A DNA stretch of 64,000 bases, taken from contig NZ_CP062159.1 of the NCBI RefSeq assembly GCF_014844035.1, positions 5,456,001 through 5,520,000 of the forward strand. Reading direction: 5' to 3'. Source of the DNA: Flavobacterium sp. MDT1-60 (GTDB taxonomy: Bacteria > Bacteroidota > Bacteroidia > Flavobacteriales > Flavobacteriaceae). A program made the translations under genes and the position numbers. This document shows, piece after piece, positions 10,554 through 19,182 of the stretch; the stretch's first letter is position 1, and the number at the start of each line of letters is the position of its first letter. A model generated the notes under the pieces. That model did not search any database. It was not told the origin of the DNA and saw only the letters and a list, made by a program, of their open reading frames with translations.

Positions 10554-11181
10554 ACTGCAATACATTTCGCAAGGAAATACAATCGAAGAACAATTGTATA
10601 ATATTCATCACGCCTTAGATGCCGGGTGCGACTGGATACAAATGCGTTTCAAAAATCAAACAGCCAAAAACACTTTTGCTTTAGCAGAAGCGGTAAAATT
10701 TTTATGCGAAGAATATCTCGCCAATTTTATTGTAAATGACAATTTATATCTCGCACAACAAATCGCAGCAGATGGTGTGCATTTAGGTTTAACCGACATG
10801 AATATTGCGGAAGCAAGAGCGATTTTAGGAAATACCAAAATTATTGGAGGAACAGCCAACACCTTTGAAGATGTTGAAAATCACGTAAAAAATGGTTGTG
10901 ATTATATCGGATTAGGACCGTTTAGATTTACCAGTACAAAAGAAAAATTAAGCCCAATTTTAGGTCTGTCCAGTTATTATACAATTCTTCAGAAAATGAA
11001 AGATCATAAAATAAAGACTCCGGTTTATGCTATTGGAGGAATTACATTAAATGACATCAATCCAATAATGGAAACCGGAATTCATGGAATAGCTGTCTCC
11101 GGGATGATTACAAAAAGTGATCAAAAAGAAAAATTAATTCAACAACTCAACGAAAAATTATATGCAAACGTCATTGTTTAA
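10543..11181 (+). CDS. thiE: Thiamin phosphate synthase ThiE
   Basis: 212 residues. Canonical motifs: DWIQMRFKN (strand 1), [50 protein letters not shown] and PVYAIGGIT, covering the pyrophosphate and thiazole-phosphate sites. It joins HMP-PP and thiazole phosphate to thiamin phosphate. It overlaps thiD by 11 bp and thiG by 20 bp, so it is part of a tightly packed thiDEG block. Confidence 0.94.
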   Translation: MYNKLQYISQGNTIEEQLYNIHHALDAGCDWIQMRFKNQTAKNTFALAEAVKFLCEEYLANFIVNDNLYLAQQIAADGVHLGLTDMNIAEARAILGNTKIIGGTANTFEDVENHVKNGCDYIGLGPFRFTSTKEKLSPILGLSSYYTILQKMKDHKIKTPVYAIGGITLNDINPIMETGIHGIAVSGMITKSDQKEKLIQQLNEKLYANVIV

Positions 11182-11938
11182 TATTGGGGATAAAACTTTT
11201 AAATCTCGTCTATTCTTAGGAACAGGAAAATTTGGTTCTAATGTCCAGATGGAAGAAGCGATTTTGGCATCAGAAAGTGAATTGGTGACGGTGGCCTTAA
11301 AACGTATCGATCTTGAAACGGATACCGATGCTATTTTGTCGCATTTAAAACATCCTAAAATTAATTTATTACCCAATACTTCTGGCGCAAGAAATGCAAA
11401 AGAAGCTGTTTTTGCAGCACAGTTAGCAAGAGAAGCACTCGAAACAAATTGGATAAAACTTGAGATTCATCCGGATCCAAAATATTTAATGCCAGATCCG
11501 ATTGAAACATTAAAAGCAACGGAGGAATTAGCAAAACTGGGATTTTTTGTATTACCGTACATTCATGCCGATCCTGTTTTATGCAAACATTTAGAAAGTG
11601 CAGGAACTACGGCGGTAATGCCATTGGGCTCCCCAATTGGAAGTAACAAAGGCTTAAAAACTATTGATTTCCTTGAAATTATTATCGAACAAAGTAATGT
11701 TCCGGTAATTGTAGATGCCGGAATTGGAGCACCATCAGATGCTGCAAAAGCAATGGAAATTGGTGCTGACGCTGTTTTGGTTAATACTGCAATTGCCGTC
11801 GCCGGAAATCCAAAATTAATGGCTGAAGCTTTTAGAGAAGCTATTATTGCAGGAAGAAAAGCTTTTGAAGCTAAAATTGCTCATCAGCAAAATTATGCTG
11901 TTGCTTCTAGTCCTTTGACATCTTTTTTATATGAGTAA
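11162..11938 (+). CDS. thiG: Thiazole synthase ThiG
   Basis: 258 residues, the normal length. The segment [17 protein letters not shown] holds the lysine that forms the Schiff base with [36 protein letters not shown] and [31 protein letters not shown] are the phosphate-binding end of the barrel. It builds the thiazole ring from DXP, ThiS thiocarboxylate and dehydroglycine. In this window its usual partner thiH is separated from it by an inserted element. Confidence 0.96.
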   Translation: MQTSLFNIGDKTFKSRLFLGTGKFGSNVQMEEAILASESELVTVALKRIDLETDTDAILSHLKHPKINLLPNTSGARNAKEAVFAAQLAREALETNWIKLEIHPDPKYLMPDPIETLKATEELAKLGFFVLPYIHADPVLCKHLESAGTTAVMPLGSPIGSNKGLKTIDFLEIIIEQSNVPVIVDAGIGAPSDAAKAMEIGADAVLVNTAIAVAGNPKLMAEAFREAIIAGRKAFEAKIAHQQNYAVASSPLTSFLYE

Positions 11939-11942
11939 ATTA

Positions 11943-11985
11943 TTTCACGCAGATTTTGCAGATTTAAGCAGATTAAAAATGATTT
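11943..11985. repeat. Left 43-bp arm of the GxxExxY element
   Basis: Starts 5 bp after the thiG stop codon. Reads TTTCACGCAG, then three GCAGATT-type words. It pairs with 12444-12486 with a single mismatch. Confidence 0.9.
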
Positions 11986-12008
11986 TTATATGTTGAATAC
12001 TATAAAAA

Positions 12009-12431
12009 TTGGATACTAAAAATCAATTAAAAAAGAAAGAAAATTCTTTAATTTTGACTGAAAATGAAATATCGTATGTAGTTCGAGGAGCAATTTTTAA
12101 AGTTTATAATAATTTAGGACCTGGATTATTTGAGTCAGTTTATGAAAGTGCCCTGTTTTATGAATTAACAAAAACAGATTTAAAAGTTCAGAAACAAGTT
12201 GAAATTATAATTCCTTACGGAGAAATAATATTAGATCCTGCTTTTAGAATTGATCTTTTAGTTGAAGATAAAGTAATAATTGAATTAAAATCTGTTGAAG
12301 AATTGGCATCAATACATTATAAACAGCTTTCTACTTATTTGAGACTCTCGAATAAAAAATTAGGTCTACTTGTTAATTTCAATACTCTAAACATACTAGA
12401 TGATATAAAACGAATTGCAAATAAGGTATAA
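12009..12431 (+). CDS. GxxExxY protein (PD-(D/E)xK nuclease-like, PDDEXK_3)
   Basis: 140 residues. The naming motif is GPGLFESVYE (G-x-x-E-x-x-Y) around residues 37-46. FRIDLLVEDKVIIELKSVEEL, around residues 77-97, fits the D...(I/V)ExK catalytic pattern of PD-(D/E)xK nuclease folds. The start is the TTG at 12009; no in-frame ATG lies near. No helix-turn-helix or signal peptide. Family function is not established; members are common, often in repeat-flanked positions in Bacteroidota. It is on the thi-operon strand but has no thiamin role that I know of. Confidence 0.85.
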   Translation: MDTKNQLKKKENSLILTENEISYVVRGAIFKVYNNLGPGLFESVYESALFYELTKTDLKVQKQVEIIIPYGEIILDPAFRIDLLVEDKVIIELKSVEELASIHYKQLSTYLRLSNKKLGLLVNFNTLNILDDIKRIANKV

Positions 12432-12443
12432 GTATAGCAAATT

Positions 12444-12486
12444 AAATCAATTTTAATCTGCTTAAATCTGCAAAATCTGCGTGAAA
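12444..12486. repeat. Right 43-bp arm of the GxxExxY element
   Basis: Inverse of the left arm, ending TGCGTGAAA 17 bp before the thiH start. Because it sits in the transcript, thiH translation starts immediately 3' of a potential long stem. Confidence 0.9.
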
Positions 12487-12503
12487 CAAAAACACACAAT
12501 CCA

Positions 12504-13625
12504 ATGAAAACATTTAAATCCGTTTTTGACAATTACAATTGGGATTCCATTCAATCTAAAATATACCAGACAACTTCTCTGGATGTCGAACGTGCGTTGG
12601 CTAAAACAAACCGGAGTCTTGATGATTTTTTAGTTTTGATTTCTCCTGTTGCCCAAAATTATTTGGAGCAAATGGCACAGCAATGTCATAAACTAACCAA
12701 AAAACGTTTCGGAAAAACCATTCAGATGTATGCTCCGCTTTATTTAAGCAACGAATGCCAGAACATTTGTACCTATTGTGGTTTCAGTTTAGACAATAAA
12801 ATCAAACGAAAAACACTTACTGACGCAGAAATTAAGCTCGAAGTCCAAGAATTAAAAAAAGTTGGTTTTGATCATGTTTTACTAGTTACCGGCGAAGCAA
12901 ATTACACGGTAAATATTAATTATTTTCTGAATGCAATTGCTTTAATTCGAGAACAATTTTCGATTATCTCTGTTGAAGTTCAGCCGCTATCTACCGAAGA
13001 TTATGAACGTTTGCATGAAGCGGGCGTTTATTCCGTTTTGGTGTATCAGGAAACCTACCATCAGGAAGTTTATAAAAAATATCACACCAAAGGAAAAAAA
13101 TCAAATTTCGATTATCGATTAGAAACCCCAGACAGAATCGGAACTGCAGGAATTCATAAAATTGGTTTAGGGGTTCTATTAGGTTTGGAAGATTGGCGAA
13201 TCGATAGTTTTTTCAACGCGCTGCATTTAGATTATCTACAGAGAAAATATTGGCAGACGAAATATTCGGTTTCATTTCCAAGATTGCGTCCTGCTGAAGG
13301 CATTATCGAACCCAATTTCATTATGGATGATAAAGATTTAACACAACTTATTTGTGCTTATCGCCTATGGAATGAAGATCTGGAAATTTCCATTTCGACC
13401 CGTGAAAACGAAAAATTCAGAAACAATATTATTCCGATTGGAGTAACCAGTATGAGTGCAGGTTCTAAAACAAACCCCGGTGGTTATGTGGTAGATCCGC
13501 AATCCTTAGAGCAATTTGAAATCAGCGATGAAAGATCTGCAAAAGAAATATCAGAAATCATAAAAAAATCAGGCTACGAACCAGTCTGGAAGGATTGGGA
13601 CAGAACATTTAGTCAAAAGTCTTAA
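12504..13625 (+). CDS. thiH: 2-iminoacetate synthase ThiH
   Basis: 373 residues. A radical-SAM protein: NECQNICTYCGFS holds the CxxxCxxC cluster ligands (around residues 85-92). LLVTGEANYTV, VEVQPLSTEDYERLHEAGVYSVLVYQETYH and the C-terminal ISTREN...GVTSMSAGSKTNPGGY match ThiH (biotin and thiamin synthesis-associated domain). It cleaves tyrosine to dehydroglycine for ThiG. No ThiO (glycine oxidase) gene is present here, so the operon uses the ThiH route. Confidence 0.96.
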   Translation: MKTFKSVFDNYNWDSIQSKIYQTTSLDVERALAKTNRSLDDFLVLISPVAQNYLEQMAQQCHKLTKKRFGKTIQMYAPLYLSNECQNICTYCGFSLDNKIKRKTLTDAEIKLEVQELKKVGFDHVLLVTGEANYTVNINYFLNAIALIREQFSIISVEVQPLSTEDYERLHEAGVYSVLVYQETYHQEVYKKYHTKGKKSNFDYRLETPDRIGTAGIHKIGLGVLLGLEDWRIDSFFNALHLDYLQRKYWQTKYSVSFPRLRPAEGIIEPNFIMDDKDLTQLICAYRLWNEDLEISISTRENEKFRNNIIPIGVTSMSAGSKTNPGGYVVDPQSLEQFEISDERSAKEISEIIKKSGYEPVWKDWDRTFSQKS

Positions 13626-13690
13626 AGTCGCAAGTCATAAAGTCTATCGACTTTTGACGTATACCTTTTGACTTTCGACTTTACAACTTT
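13617..13690. repeat. Intergenic short-word repeat (AAAGTC / GACTTT type)
   Basis: Repeated AAAGTC words followed by their inverse (GACTTT) give a loose, imperfect fold-back between thiH and thiF. Same style as the spacers at 6705 and 19183 but with a different word. Confidence 0.6.
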
Positions 13691-13713
13691 CAAACTTTAA
13701 GACTAAAAAAAAA

Positions 13714-14424
13714 ATGAGTATTATACAAGAATTTCTACGTTACAACCGACAAACCATCCTTCCTGAAATTGGCGATGAAGGTCAGGAAAAACTCAAAAAA
13801 TCCAAAGTTTTGGTTATTGGTGCCGGTGGTTTGGGTTGCCCTATTTTACAATATATTGCAACGGCCGGAGTTGGTTTTATTGGAATTATGGATTTTGATA
13901 GTATCGAAATTCACAATTTACACCGACAGATTTTATATACTGAAACTGAAATTGGAAAAGAAAAAGCGCTTGTTGCGAAAGAAGTCGTTTCTAAATTGAA
14001 TCCCTTAATAGAGGTTGAAGCTATTAATGTAAAATTGACAACTGAAAACGCAGCTAGAATCATTCAGCAATACGATGTTATTGTTGATGGATCAGATAAT
14101 TTTGCCACACGTTATTTAGTAAACGATACGTGTGTACTATTTCAAAAACCATTGGTATACGGAAGTATTTTAAAATTTGAAGGCCAGGTTGCGGTTTTTA
14201 ATCATAACGGAAGCAAAAACCTTCGTGATTTATTTCCTGAAATGCCAGATCCAAAAGAGGTTCCGAATTGTAATTTGAATGGCGTTTTAGGAACATTGCC
14301 TGGGATCATTGGTACCATGATGGCGCATGAAACACTCAAATTAATTTTAGAATTACCAACCCTAAAAAATGAATTGGTCCTTTTTAACACATTAAATTGG
14401 GGTTTTACAAAGTTAAATTTCTAA
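13714..14424 (+). CDS. thiF: ThiF/HesA/MoeB-family adenylyltransferase
   Basis: 236 residues. E1-like fold: VIGAGGLGCPILQYIATAGVG (ATP-binding GxGxxG), MDFDSIEIHNLHRQILY (Asp and Arg finger) and DGSDNFATRYLVNDTC. It adenylates the ThiS C-terminal glycine. Compared with MoeB it is slightly short and lacks the rhodanese domain; I do not see the usual pair of CxxC zinc motifs. Last gene of the thi operon; its 3' end overlaps the convergent MOSC gene by 4 bp. Confidence 0.88.
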   Translation: MSIIQEFLRYNRQTILPEIGDEGQEKLKKSKVLVIGAGGLGCPILQYIATAGVGFIGIMDFDSIEIHNLHRQILYTETEIGKEKALVAKEVVSKLNPLIEVEAINVKLTTENAARIIQQYDVIVDGSDNFATRYLVNDTCVLFQKPLVYGSILKFEGQVAVFNHNGSKNLRDLFPEMPDPKEVPNCNLNGVLGTLPGIIGTMMAHETLKLILELPTLKNELVLFNTLNWGFTKLNF

Positions 14425-15215
14425 AGAACCACCTCATCGCCAACGGTAATTATTCCAGAATTCAAACTAACAATATTAGTTCCGAATAAAACAGAGTTAT
14501 TTACATTTCGATACTTGCTTAAGGTTTTCAAAGGTTCTTTTTTGACGATCCCTTTCTGCGGATCATTATTTACCATAATACATCTTCCGCAAGGTTTTAC
14601 ATTTTTAAATTGAACTTCGCCAATTTTGAATGTATCGAATCCATCTTCTTCATGTTCTTTTTGAGTACTGATCACAATGTTTGGACGAAATCTTTTTATT
14701 GTAATTTTTTCAGTCAATTTATTATTCAAAAATTCAAGACTTTCTGTTCCAATTAATAAATACGGATAACCATCAGCCAAACTTACATTAAAGGTTTCTT
14801 TTAGTCGGGAACTTTCATGTTTGCGATCTCCATTTTTAATGATTTTGACCAGTTTACATTTGAAACCCAATTGGTCACTAAACCATTTTGAAGTTGACTT
14901 ATTTACCTCAACAACTTCGCTTTTATCATCCCAAACATTCACCTGTATTGGATTATCTAAATTTTCCGTTGTAGAAAATTCATGCTTTTGATCTTTAAAA
15001 GAAATACTAATTTTTCCATCAGCAATTTGCGGATAAAACTGACTCATAACAGGATATTCTCTTTGCGTTATCATTTGATTTTCTGCATCCAGCAACATCC
15101 AACGACGATCATTTTCAAAGCCCATTTCTTCAGCTTTAGCATTTTTACAGCTAATTCCAGCCAAACTTTTTATCGGATAAATATAAATTTCTTTTACAAC
15201 ATGAATTGCACTCAT
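14421..15215 (-). CDS. MOSC domain-containing protein (YcbX/mARC type)
   Basis: 264 residues. The N-terminal MOSC_N beta-barrel begins VKEIYIYPIKSLAGISCKNAKAEEMGFENDRRWMLLD; the MOSC domain follows and carries VQFKNVKPCGRCIMVNNDPQKG, whose cysteine is the predicted molybdenum ligand. It lacks the C-terminal 2Fe-2S ferredoxin domain of full YcbX. Members reduce N-hydroxylated compounds or handle Moco sulfur. It starts 1 bp after the aat stop, so the two form an operon. Confidence 0.88.
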   Translation of the reverse strand: MSAIHVVKEIYIYPIKSLAGISCKNAKAEEMGFENDRRWMLLDAENQMITQREYPVMSQFYPQIADGKISISFKDQKHEFSTTENLDNPIQVNVWDDKSEVVEVNKSTSKWFSDQLGFKCKLVKIIKNGDRKHESSRLKETFNVSLADGYPYLLIGTESLEFLNNKLTEKITIKRFRPNIVISTQKEHEEDGFDTFKIGEVQFKNVKPCGRCIMVNNDPQKGIVKKEPLKTLSKYRNVNNSVLFGTNIVSLNSGIITVGDEVVL

Positions 15216-15216
15216 T

Positions 15217-15855
15217 TTACTTACTTTTTAAAATAGCTATAAATTCATCACGATCGATTTCGCGACAGCCTAAACTCTCTAAATGCGGATTATAAACCTG
15301 ACAATCTAATAACTTATAATTTTCTTTTTCTAATTTATTTACCAAAGCGATAAAAGCAACTTTTGAGGCATTAGAAACTTTTGAAAACATACTTTCTCCG
15401 CAAAAAATATCACCCAAATCAATTCCGTATAAACCGCCAACTAAAACCTCATCCTGCCAAACCTCAACAGATTTTGCAACTCCCTGATTGTGCAGTTTAC
15501 AATAGGCTTCGATCATTTCGTTTGAAATCCAGGTTCCGTCCTGACCATCGCGTTTTATTTTTTGGCAATTCAAAATTACAGCTGTAAAATTTTGATTAAA
15601 GGTAACTTTAAACTGATTTCTATTCAAAATATTACGCATGCTTTTAGACACAATTAATTCATCCAAAAACAAAACCATTCTGGGATCTGGCGACCACCAC
15701 AAAATAGGTTCTCCTTCATTAAACCAAGGGAAAATTCCGTTTTTGTAAGCCAGCTTTAATCTTTCTGTATTTAAATCCCCACCAATTGCCAGAATGCCAT
15801 CTTCATCGGCTTCTGAAACGGGAGGAAAGAAAAGTTCTTGAGATAAATAATACAT
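15217..15855 (-). CDS. aat: Leucyl/phenylalanyl-tRNA--protein transferase
   Basis: 212 residues from the ATG at 15855 (MYYLSQELFFPPVSEADEDG); an upstream in-frame ATG at 15885 would add ten atypical residues. Signatures: GILAIGGDLNTERLKLAYKNGIFPWFNEGEPILWWSPDPRMVLF and GLYGIDLGDIFCGESMFSKVSNASKVAF, which form the GNAT-like aminoacyl-acceptor site. It adds Leu/Phe to proteins with N-terminal Lys/Arg, marking them for ClpS/ClpAP. Confidence 0.95.
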   Translation of the reverse strand: MYYLSQELFFPPVSEADEDGILAIGGDLNTERLKLAYKNGIFPWFNEGEPILWWSPDPRMVLFLDELIVSKSMRNILNRNQFKVTFNQNFTAVILNCQKIKRDGQDGTWISNEMIEAYCKLHNQGVAKSVEVWQDEVLVGGLYGIDLGDIFCGESMFSKVSNASKVAFIALVNKLEKENYKLLDCQVYNPHLESLGCREIDRDEFIAILKSK

Positions 15856-15903
15856 CTTTAAAAATAAACAATTTTTAAATTCCAATTTCCAATTTTCACA
15901 ATC

Positions 15904-16009
15904 TTGTCATTTCGACCGAAGGGAGAAATCACACTCGAAACTCTACAAAGTTTGGCGATTTTGTTTGCGGAATTACTTGTGTGATTTCTCCCTTCGGTCG
16001 AAATGACAA
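15904..16009. repeat. Dispersed inverted-repeat element (GTCATTTCGACCGAAGG type)
   Basis: A perfect 31-bp inverted repeat: 15904-15934 (starts TTGTCATTTCGACCGAAGGG) and 15979-16009, with a 44-bp centre. This sequence style is recurrent in intergenic DNA of Flavobacteria; it looks like a MITE or a bidirectional terminator between aat and the DUF3127 gene. Confidence 0.8.
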
Positions 16010-16037
16010 AAATGAGATCAATATAAAAAATTCCAAA

Positions 16038-16085
16038 TCCCAATACACAGAATGATTTGGAATTTGGAATTTATATTTTGGAATT
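16038..16085. repeat. AATTCCAAAT / ATTTGGAATT palindromic spacer
   Basis: AATTCCAAATCCC is followed by ATTTGGAATTTGGAATTT, a fold-back just 3' of the DUF3127 gene (minus strand), where it could serve as terminator. The same words recur at 7190-7230, 22681-22815 and 59209-59261. Confidence 0.6.
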
Positions 16086-16092
16086 TAAACTT

Positions 16093-16464
16093 TTAGAAAG
16101 GCAAATCGTCTGGTTCGTCTTCGTTTAAGTTTGTTGCCGGAGCAAAAGCTTCTGCAGCTGGCATTGGAGGCGTTTGTCCAGGACCTTCTGGTGCTAATCT
16201 TTCGATTCTCCAACCTTGAATACTATTAAAATATCTAGTTTCTCCTTGTGGATTAACCCATTCTCTTCCTCTTAAATTGATAGAAACTTTTACCGCTTCA
16301 CCTTGTTTGTAGCTGCTCAATAAATCACATTTATCCTGAGTAAATTCAATCAAAATGTGTTGAGGATATTGCTCGTCTGTAGTAACAACCAATTCTCTTT
16401 TTTTGAATGCAGCACTAACTTGTTGCTCTGGGTTAACCACTTTTACTTTTCCTGTAACTTCCAT
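16093..16464 (-). CDS. DUF3127 domain-containing protein
   Basis: 123 residues. MEVTGKVKVVNPEQQVSAAFKKRELVVTTDEQYPQHILIEF is the opening of the DUF3127 family, small OB-fold-like proteins common in Bacteroidota. QDKCDLLSSYKQGEAVKVSINLRGREWVNPQGETRYFNSIQGWRIE completes the barrel and an acidic tail (NEDEPDDLPF) resembles the C-terminal tip of SSB proteins. A single-strand DNA-binding role is suggested by this resemblance only. Confidence 0.8.
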   Translation of the reverse strand: MEVTGKVKVVNPEQQVSAAFKKRELVVTTDEQYPQHILIEFTQDKCDLLSSYKQGEAVKVSINLRGREWVNPQGETRYFNSIQGWRIERLAPEGPGQTPPMPAAEAFAPATNLNEDEPDDLPF

Positions 16465-16494
16465 CTTCGTCTATATTAATTATTGTTTCTATTC

Positions 16495-17370
16495 TTATTT
16501 TTTGGCTAAAAGCACTTTCCAGGCCGATGCAATATCATCTTTATTGAGATATTTTTTGGCTTCTAAATGAATCTTTTCCTGATCATCTGAGCTTAAAACT
16601 CCTTTCACTGAAAAATTTTCTTTCACAAATATACTAACTTCTTCCGTTGTAGGCAAGGCTTCTATATTGCCTAATTTTCCGAGATCATTTCCGTTAAAGA
16701 CTGAGCTTTCTTTGATGAAATTAGGAATTACATCTACTCCAACCCCTAAAGTCGTTAGCGGTTTTGGCACTTCAAAAAGTCCCTGGTTCGATCTTGAGTA
16801 CCAATTATTTCCAAGTCTTGAAACCAAATCAATTTTATGTTGATCGATAGCTCCATTTTCATCTAAAACAGCTTCATGAATATGCATTTTCACCACTTCA
16901 CAAAGTATCAGATTTCCAGCTCCACCTTCTGTTCCTAAAGGAATAATCTGCGTGACTTTGCACTCAAACTGCACCGGAGACTCTTTTACACGATATGGTT
17001 TTACCAAATCCGACGGAATCTGTGTTAATCCTGCCTTTATAAACTCATTTACACCTTCTCCATATTCTGTACTTGCCAATGAAGTTTGCTGTACTAAATC
17101 ATAATTAACCACATTTATAACAACTTCACGAGTTGCCTCAACATTAATCAACGTATGTTTCACCGTATTGTCACGTACACGTCGTGCCGGCGAAAAAACC
17201 AATATTGGGGGATTGGCACTAAATACATTAAAGAAACTAAAGGGTGACAAATTCGGAATTCCTTTTGCGCTTATTGTACTGGCAAAAGCAATTGGTCTTG
17301 GCCCTACAGCACTTTGCAGATAACCATGTAATTTTGCCGTTGGAATCTCTTTTGGATTAATGCTAATCAT
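16495..17370 (-). CDS. Flavin reductase-like domain protein (FMN-binding split barrel)
   Basis: 291 residues from ATG 17370 (MISINPKEIPTAKLHGYLQS); a longer reading to 17460 adds unlikely Cys/Phe-rich residues. SAVGPRPIAFASTISAKGIPNLSPFSFFNVFSANPPILVFSP is the flavin-reductase split-barrel signature. The C-terminal 80 residues are helical and less conserved. Likely binds FMN; the physiological substrate is unknown. Divergent from the histidine kinase gene. Confidence 0.85.
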   Translation of the reverse strand: MISINPKEIPTAKLHGYLQSAVGPRPIAFASTISAKGIPNLSPFSFFNVFSANPPILVFSPARRVRDNTVKHTLINVEATREVVINVVNYDLVQQTSLASTEYGEGVNEFIKAGLTQIPSDLVKPYRVKESPVQFECKVTQIIPLGTEGGAGNLILCEVVKMHIHEAVLDENGAIDQHKIDLVSRLGNNWYSRSNQGLFEVPKPLTTLGVGVDVIPNFIKESSVFNGNDLGKLGNIEALPTTEEVSIFVKENFSVKGVLSSDDQEKIHLEAKKYLNKDDIASAWKVLLAKK

Positions 17371-17529
17371 ATTTTTTCTTTTTAACCGAATCTCATTTCG
17401 GTATCTGCAAAAGTAGAGAAATCGTTTAATCCAAAGAAATACTTTAGGACATAAAAACAAAAATCTTTAGCAAATAACAAAATATAAAATGTGTTTATTT
17501 CGTTATATTTATACCTCAAAAAAATACCT

Positions 17530-18684
17530 ATGTCTTTTTCCGAAAGAAGAAATACTACCCGCTGGATTATCATTTCCATTTCCTTTTTAATCATTTCTCT
17601 GATTCTTTGGAATACCTATATCTTTTTTCAGGTTTTCAAAAACGAAGAAAGGTTAAAAATGAATCTTTTAGCTAATGCACAGAAGGCTTTAGTTAATGCT
17701 GATGAAAACACAGACTTAGATTTACCACTTGAAATTTTAAACAACAATCACTCAGTTCCGGTAATGCTAACGATGTATGGCGATAAGATTATCAGCTCTG
17801 TCAATGTGCCGGAAAAAATAATGGAAGACGAGGAAAAATCACTGTCCTATTTAAAAAATTTAAAGCGAGAAAATGATCCGATTGTTATTGAATATGCTCC
17901 GGGGAAATTTCAGAAATTATATTATGGAAACTCTGAGTTAATCAATAAACTCAAATATTATCCGATTGCTTTACTACTGATTATCTTTTTGTTTGGTGCA
18001 TTGATTTACAATTTTTACAAAAGCACCAAAATGGCTACGCAAAATAAGCTATGGGCAGGTATGGCAAAAGAAACGGCTCATCAAATTGGTACGCCTCTTT
18101 CTTCCTTAATAGGCTGGGTTGAAATTTTAAGAACAGAAGAAATTGATCCATCCATAACGGTGGAAATTGAAAAAGATATTGACCGATTGCAAACCATTAC
18201 AGATCGTTTTTCTAAAATTGGTTCTATTCCTGCTTTAGAAGTTCATGATATCGTTTCTGAAACTTTAAGTAGTTATGAATATCTGCAATCACGATTTTCA
18301 AAACAAGTCACTTTTTCTTATGACGCTCCAAAGGAACCTGTTTTAGCCATGATAAATCCAACGCTTCATAGCTGGACGATTGAGAATCTTGTTAAAAATG
18401 CCATTGATGCTATGAAAGGAAAAGGAACTTTAGATCTTCAAATTGAACAAGATGCGCATCATGTTAAAATAAATATCAAAGATTCAGGAACGGGAATTTT
18501 AAAAAAGCAATTCAAAACCATTTTTGAACCTGGCTTTACAACTAAAAAACGCGGTTGGGGATTAGGGCTTTCTTTAACCAAAAGAATTGTAGAAGAATAT
18601 CACCGTGGCAAAATAAAAGTTTTGCATTCTGAGATTGGAAAAGGAACTACATTTCAGATTTTACTAAATAAAAAAGAGCAGTAA
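17530..18684 (+). CDS. Membrane sensor histidine kinase
   Basis: 384 residues from ATG 17530 (MSFSERRNTTRW). TM1 (about residues 12-35), a periplasmic domain of about 110 residues, TM2 (about 145-163, ALLLIIFLFGALIYNFY), no obvious HAMP. The HisKA H-box is AKETAHQIGTPLSSLIGWVEIL; ATPase motifs are NLVKNAIDAMKGKG (N box), DSGTGI (G1) and GWGLGLSLTKRIVEEYH (G2). No response regulator gene is adjacent, so it is an orphan kinase here. The stop codon lies in the stem of a terminator. Confidence 0.9.
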   Translation: MSFSERRNTTRWIIISISFLIISLILWNTYIFFQVFKNEERLKMNLLANAQKALVNADENTDLDLPLEILNNNHSVPVMLTMYGDKIISSVNVPEKIMEDEEKSLSYLKNLKRENDPIVIEYAPGKFQKLYYGNSELINKLKYYPIALLLIIFLFGALIYNFYKSTKMATQNKLWAGMAKETAHQIGTPLSSLIGWVEILRTEEIDPSITVEIEKDIDRLQTITDRFSKIGSIPALEVHDIVSETLSSYEYLQSRFSKQVTFSYDAPKEPVLAMINPTLHSWTIENLVKNAIDAMKGKGTLDLQIEQDAHHVKINIKDSGTGILKKQFKTIFEPGFTTKKRGWGLGLSLTKRIVEEYHRGKIKVLHSEIGKGTTFQILLNKKEQ

Positions 18685-18705
18685 AAATTTACTGCTCTTT
18701 TTTAT
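18671..18705. terminator. Bidirectional intrinsic terminator after the histidine kinase
   Basis: AAAAAGAGCAGTAAA pairs with TTTACTGCTCTTTTT; the kinase stop codon (18682-18684) is in the 5' arm. The A-tract and T-tract allow termination on both strands. Confidence 0.85.
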
Positions 18706-18709
18706 TTTT

Positions 18710-18771
18710 GTCAGGTTGAGCGAAGTCGAAACCTTTTGATAAAGCGGGACTTCGACTTCGCTCAGTCTGAC
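18710..18771. repeat. Dispersed inverted repeat (TGAGCGAAGTCGAA type)
   Basis: 18710-18730 (GTCAGGTTGAGCGAAGTCGA..) pairs with 18751-18771 with 19 of 21 bases matching and a 20-bp centre. Lies between the convergent kinase and HIT genes; same genre as the 15904 element but a different sequence family. Confidence 0.8.
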
Positions 18772-18780
18772 ATTATATTT

Positions 18781-19167
18781 TTACAAATTCGCCTGAATGC
18801 TTTTAGCCAAAGCTTCAAATTCTTCTTTAGAAAGTGAGACTTTATTTTGAAAACGCATCTCATCCATATGATTTAAAGGAATCAAATGAACGTGTGCGTG
18901 AGGAACTTCTAAACCAACAACTGCCATACCAACTCTTTTGCAAGGAACGGTTTTTTCTAAAGCAATTGCAACTTTCTTAGAAAACTTCATTAGCCCTAAA
19001 TACAATTCATCATCCATATCAAAAATCTTGTCGATTTCTTGTTTTGGAATACAAAGCGTGTGCCCTTTTGCATTTGGATTTACATCTAAAAAAGCCAAAT
19101 AATTATCGTTTTCGGCAATTTTATAAGAAGGAATTTCTCCGTTTACTATTTTCGTGAATAAGCTCAT
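18781..19167 (-). CDS. HIT-family nucleotide hydrolase (HINT type)
   Basis: 128 residues. SLFTKIVNGEIPSYKIAENDNYLAFLDVNPNAKGHTLCIPK is the HINT N-terminal half and HAHVHLIPL (HxHxHxx) carries the histidine triad. Such proteins hydrolyse nucleoside phosphoramidates and acyl-adenylates. Probably transcribed with greA, whose stop is 65 bp upstream. Confidence 0.93.
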   Translation of the reverse strand: MSLFTKIVNGEIPSYKIAENDNYLAFLDVNPNAKGHTLCIPKQEIDKIFDMDDELYLGLMKFSKKVAIALEKTVPCKRVGMAVVGLEVPHAHVHLIPLNHMDEMRFQNKVSLSKEEFEALAKSIQANL

Positions 19168-19182
19168 TGTGTAATCATTTAT

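Larger units (their letters stand above)
11943..12486. mobile_element. Inverted-repeat-bounded GxxExxY element inside the thi operon
   Basis: A 43-bp arm at 11943-11985 (begins TTTCACGCAGATTTTGCAGA) is repeated in inverse orientation at 12444-12486, with 42 of 43 bases matching. The arms themselves contain three GCAGATT steps. They enclose one gene for a PD-(D/E)xK-like GxxExxY protein and almost nothing else. A related copy without a gene is at 34238-34325. The arms could form a cruciform or RNA hairpin. Mobility is inferred; no target-site duplication was identified. Confidence 0.6.

Noticed and set aside
17371..17460. Longer N terminus for the flavin reductase-like protein
   Set aside because: Adds a Phe/Cys-rich stretch with no family match and reaches into the spacer shared with the divergent kinase gene.
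18710..18771. tRNA or small structured RNA gene
   Set aside because: The fold is a simple imperfect hairpin, with no cloverleaf, and matches a dispersed repeat type.
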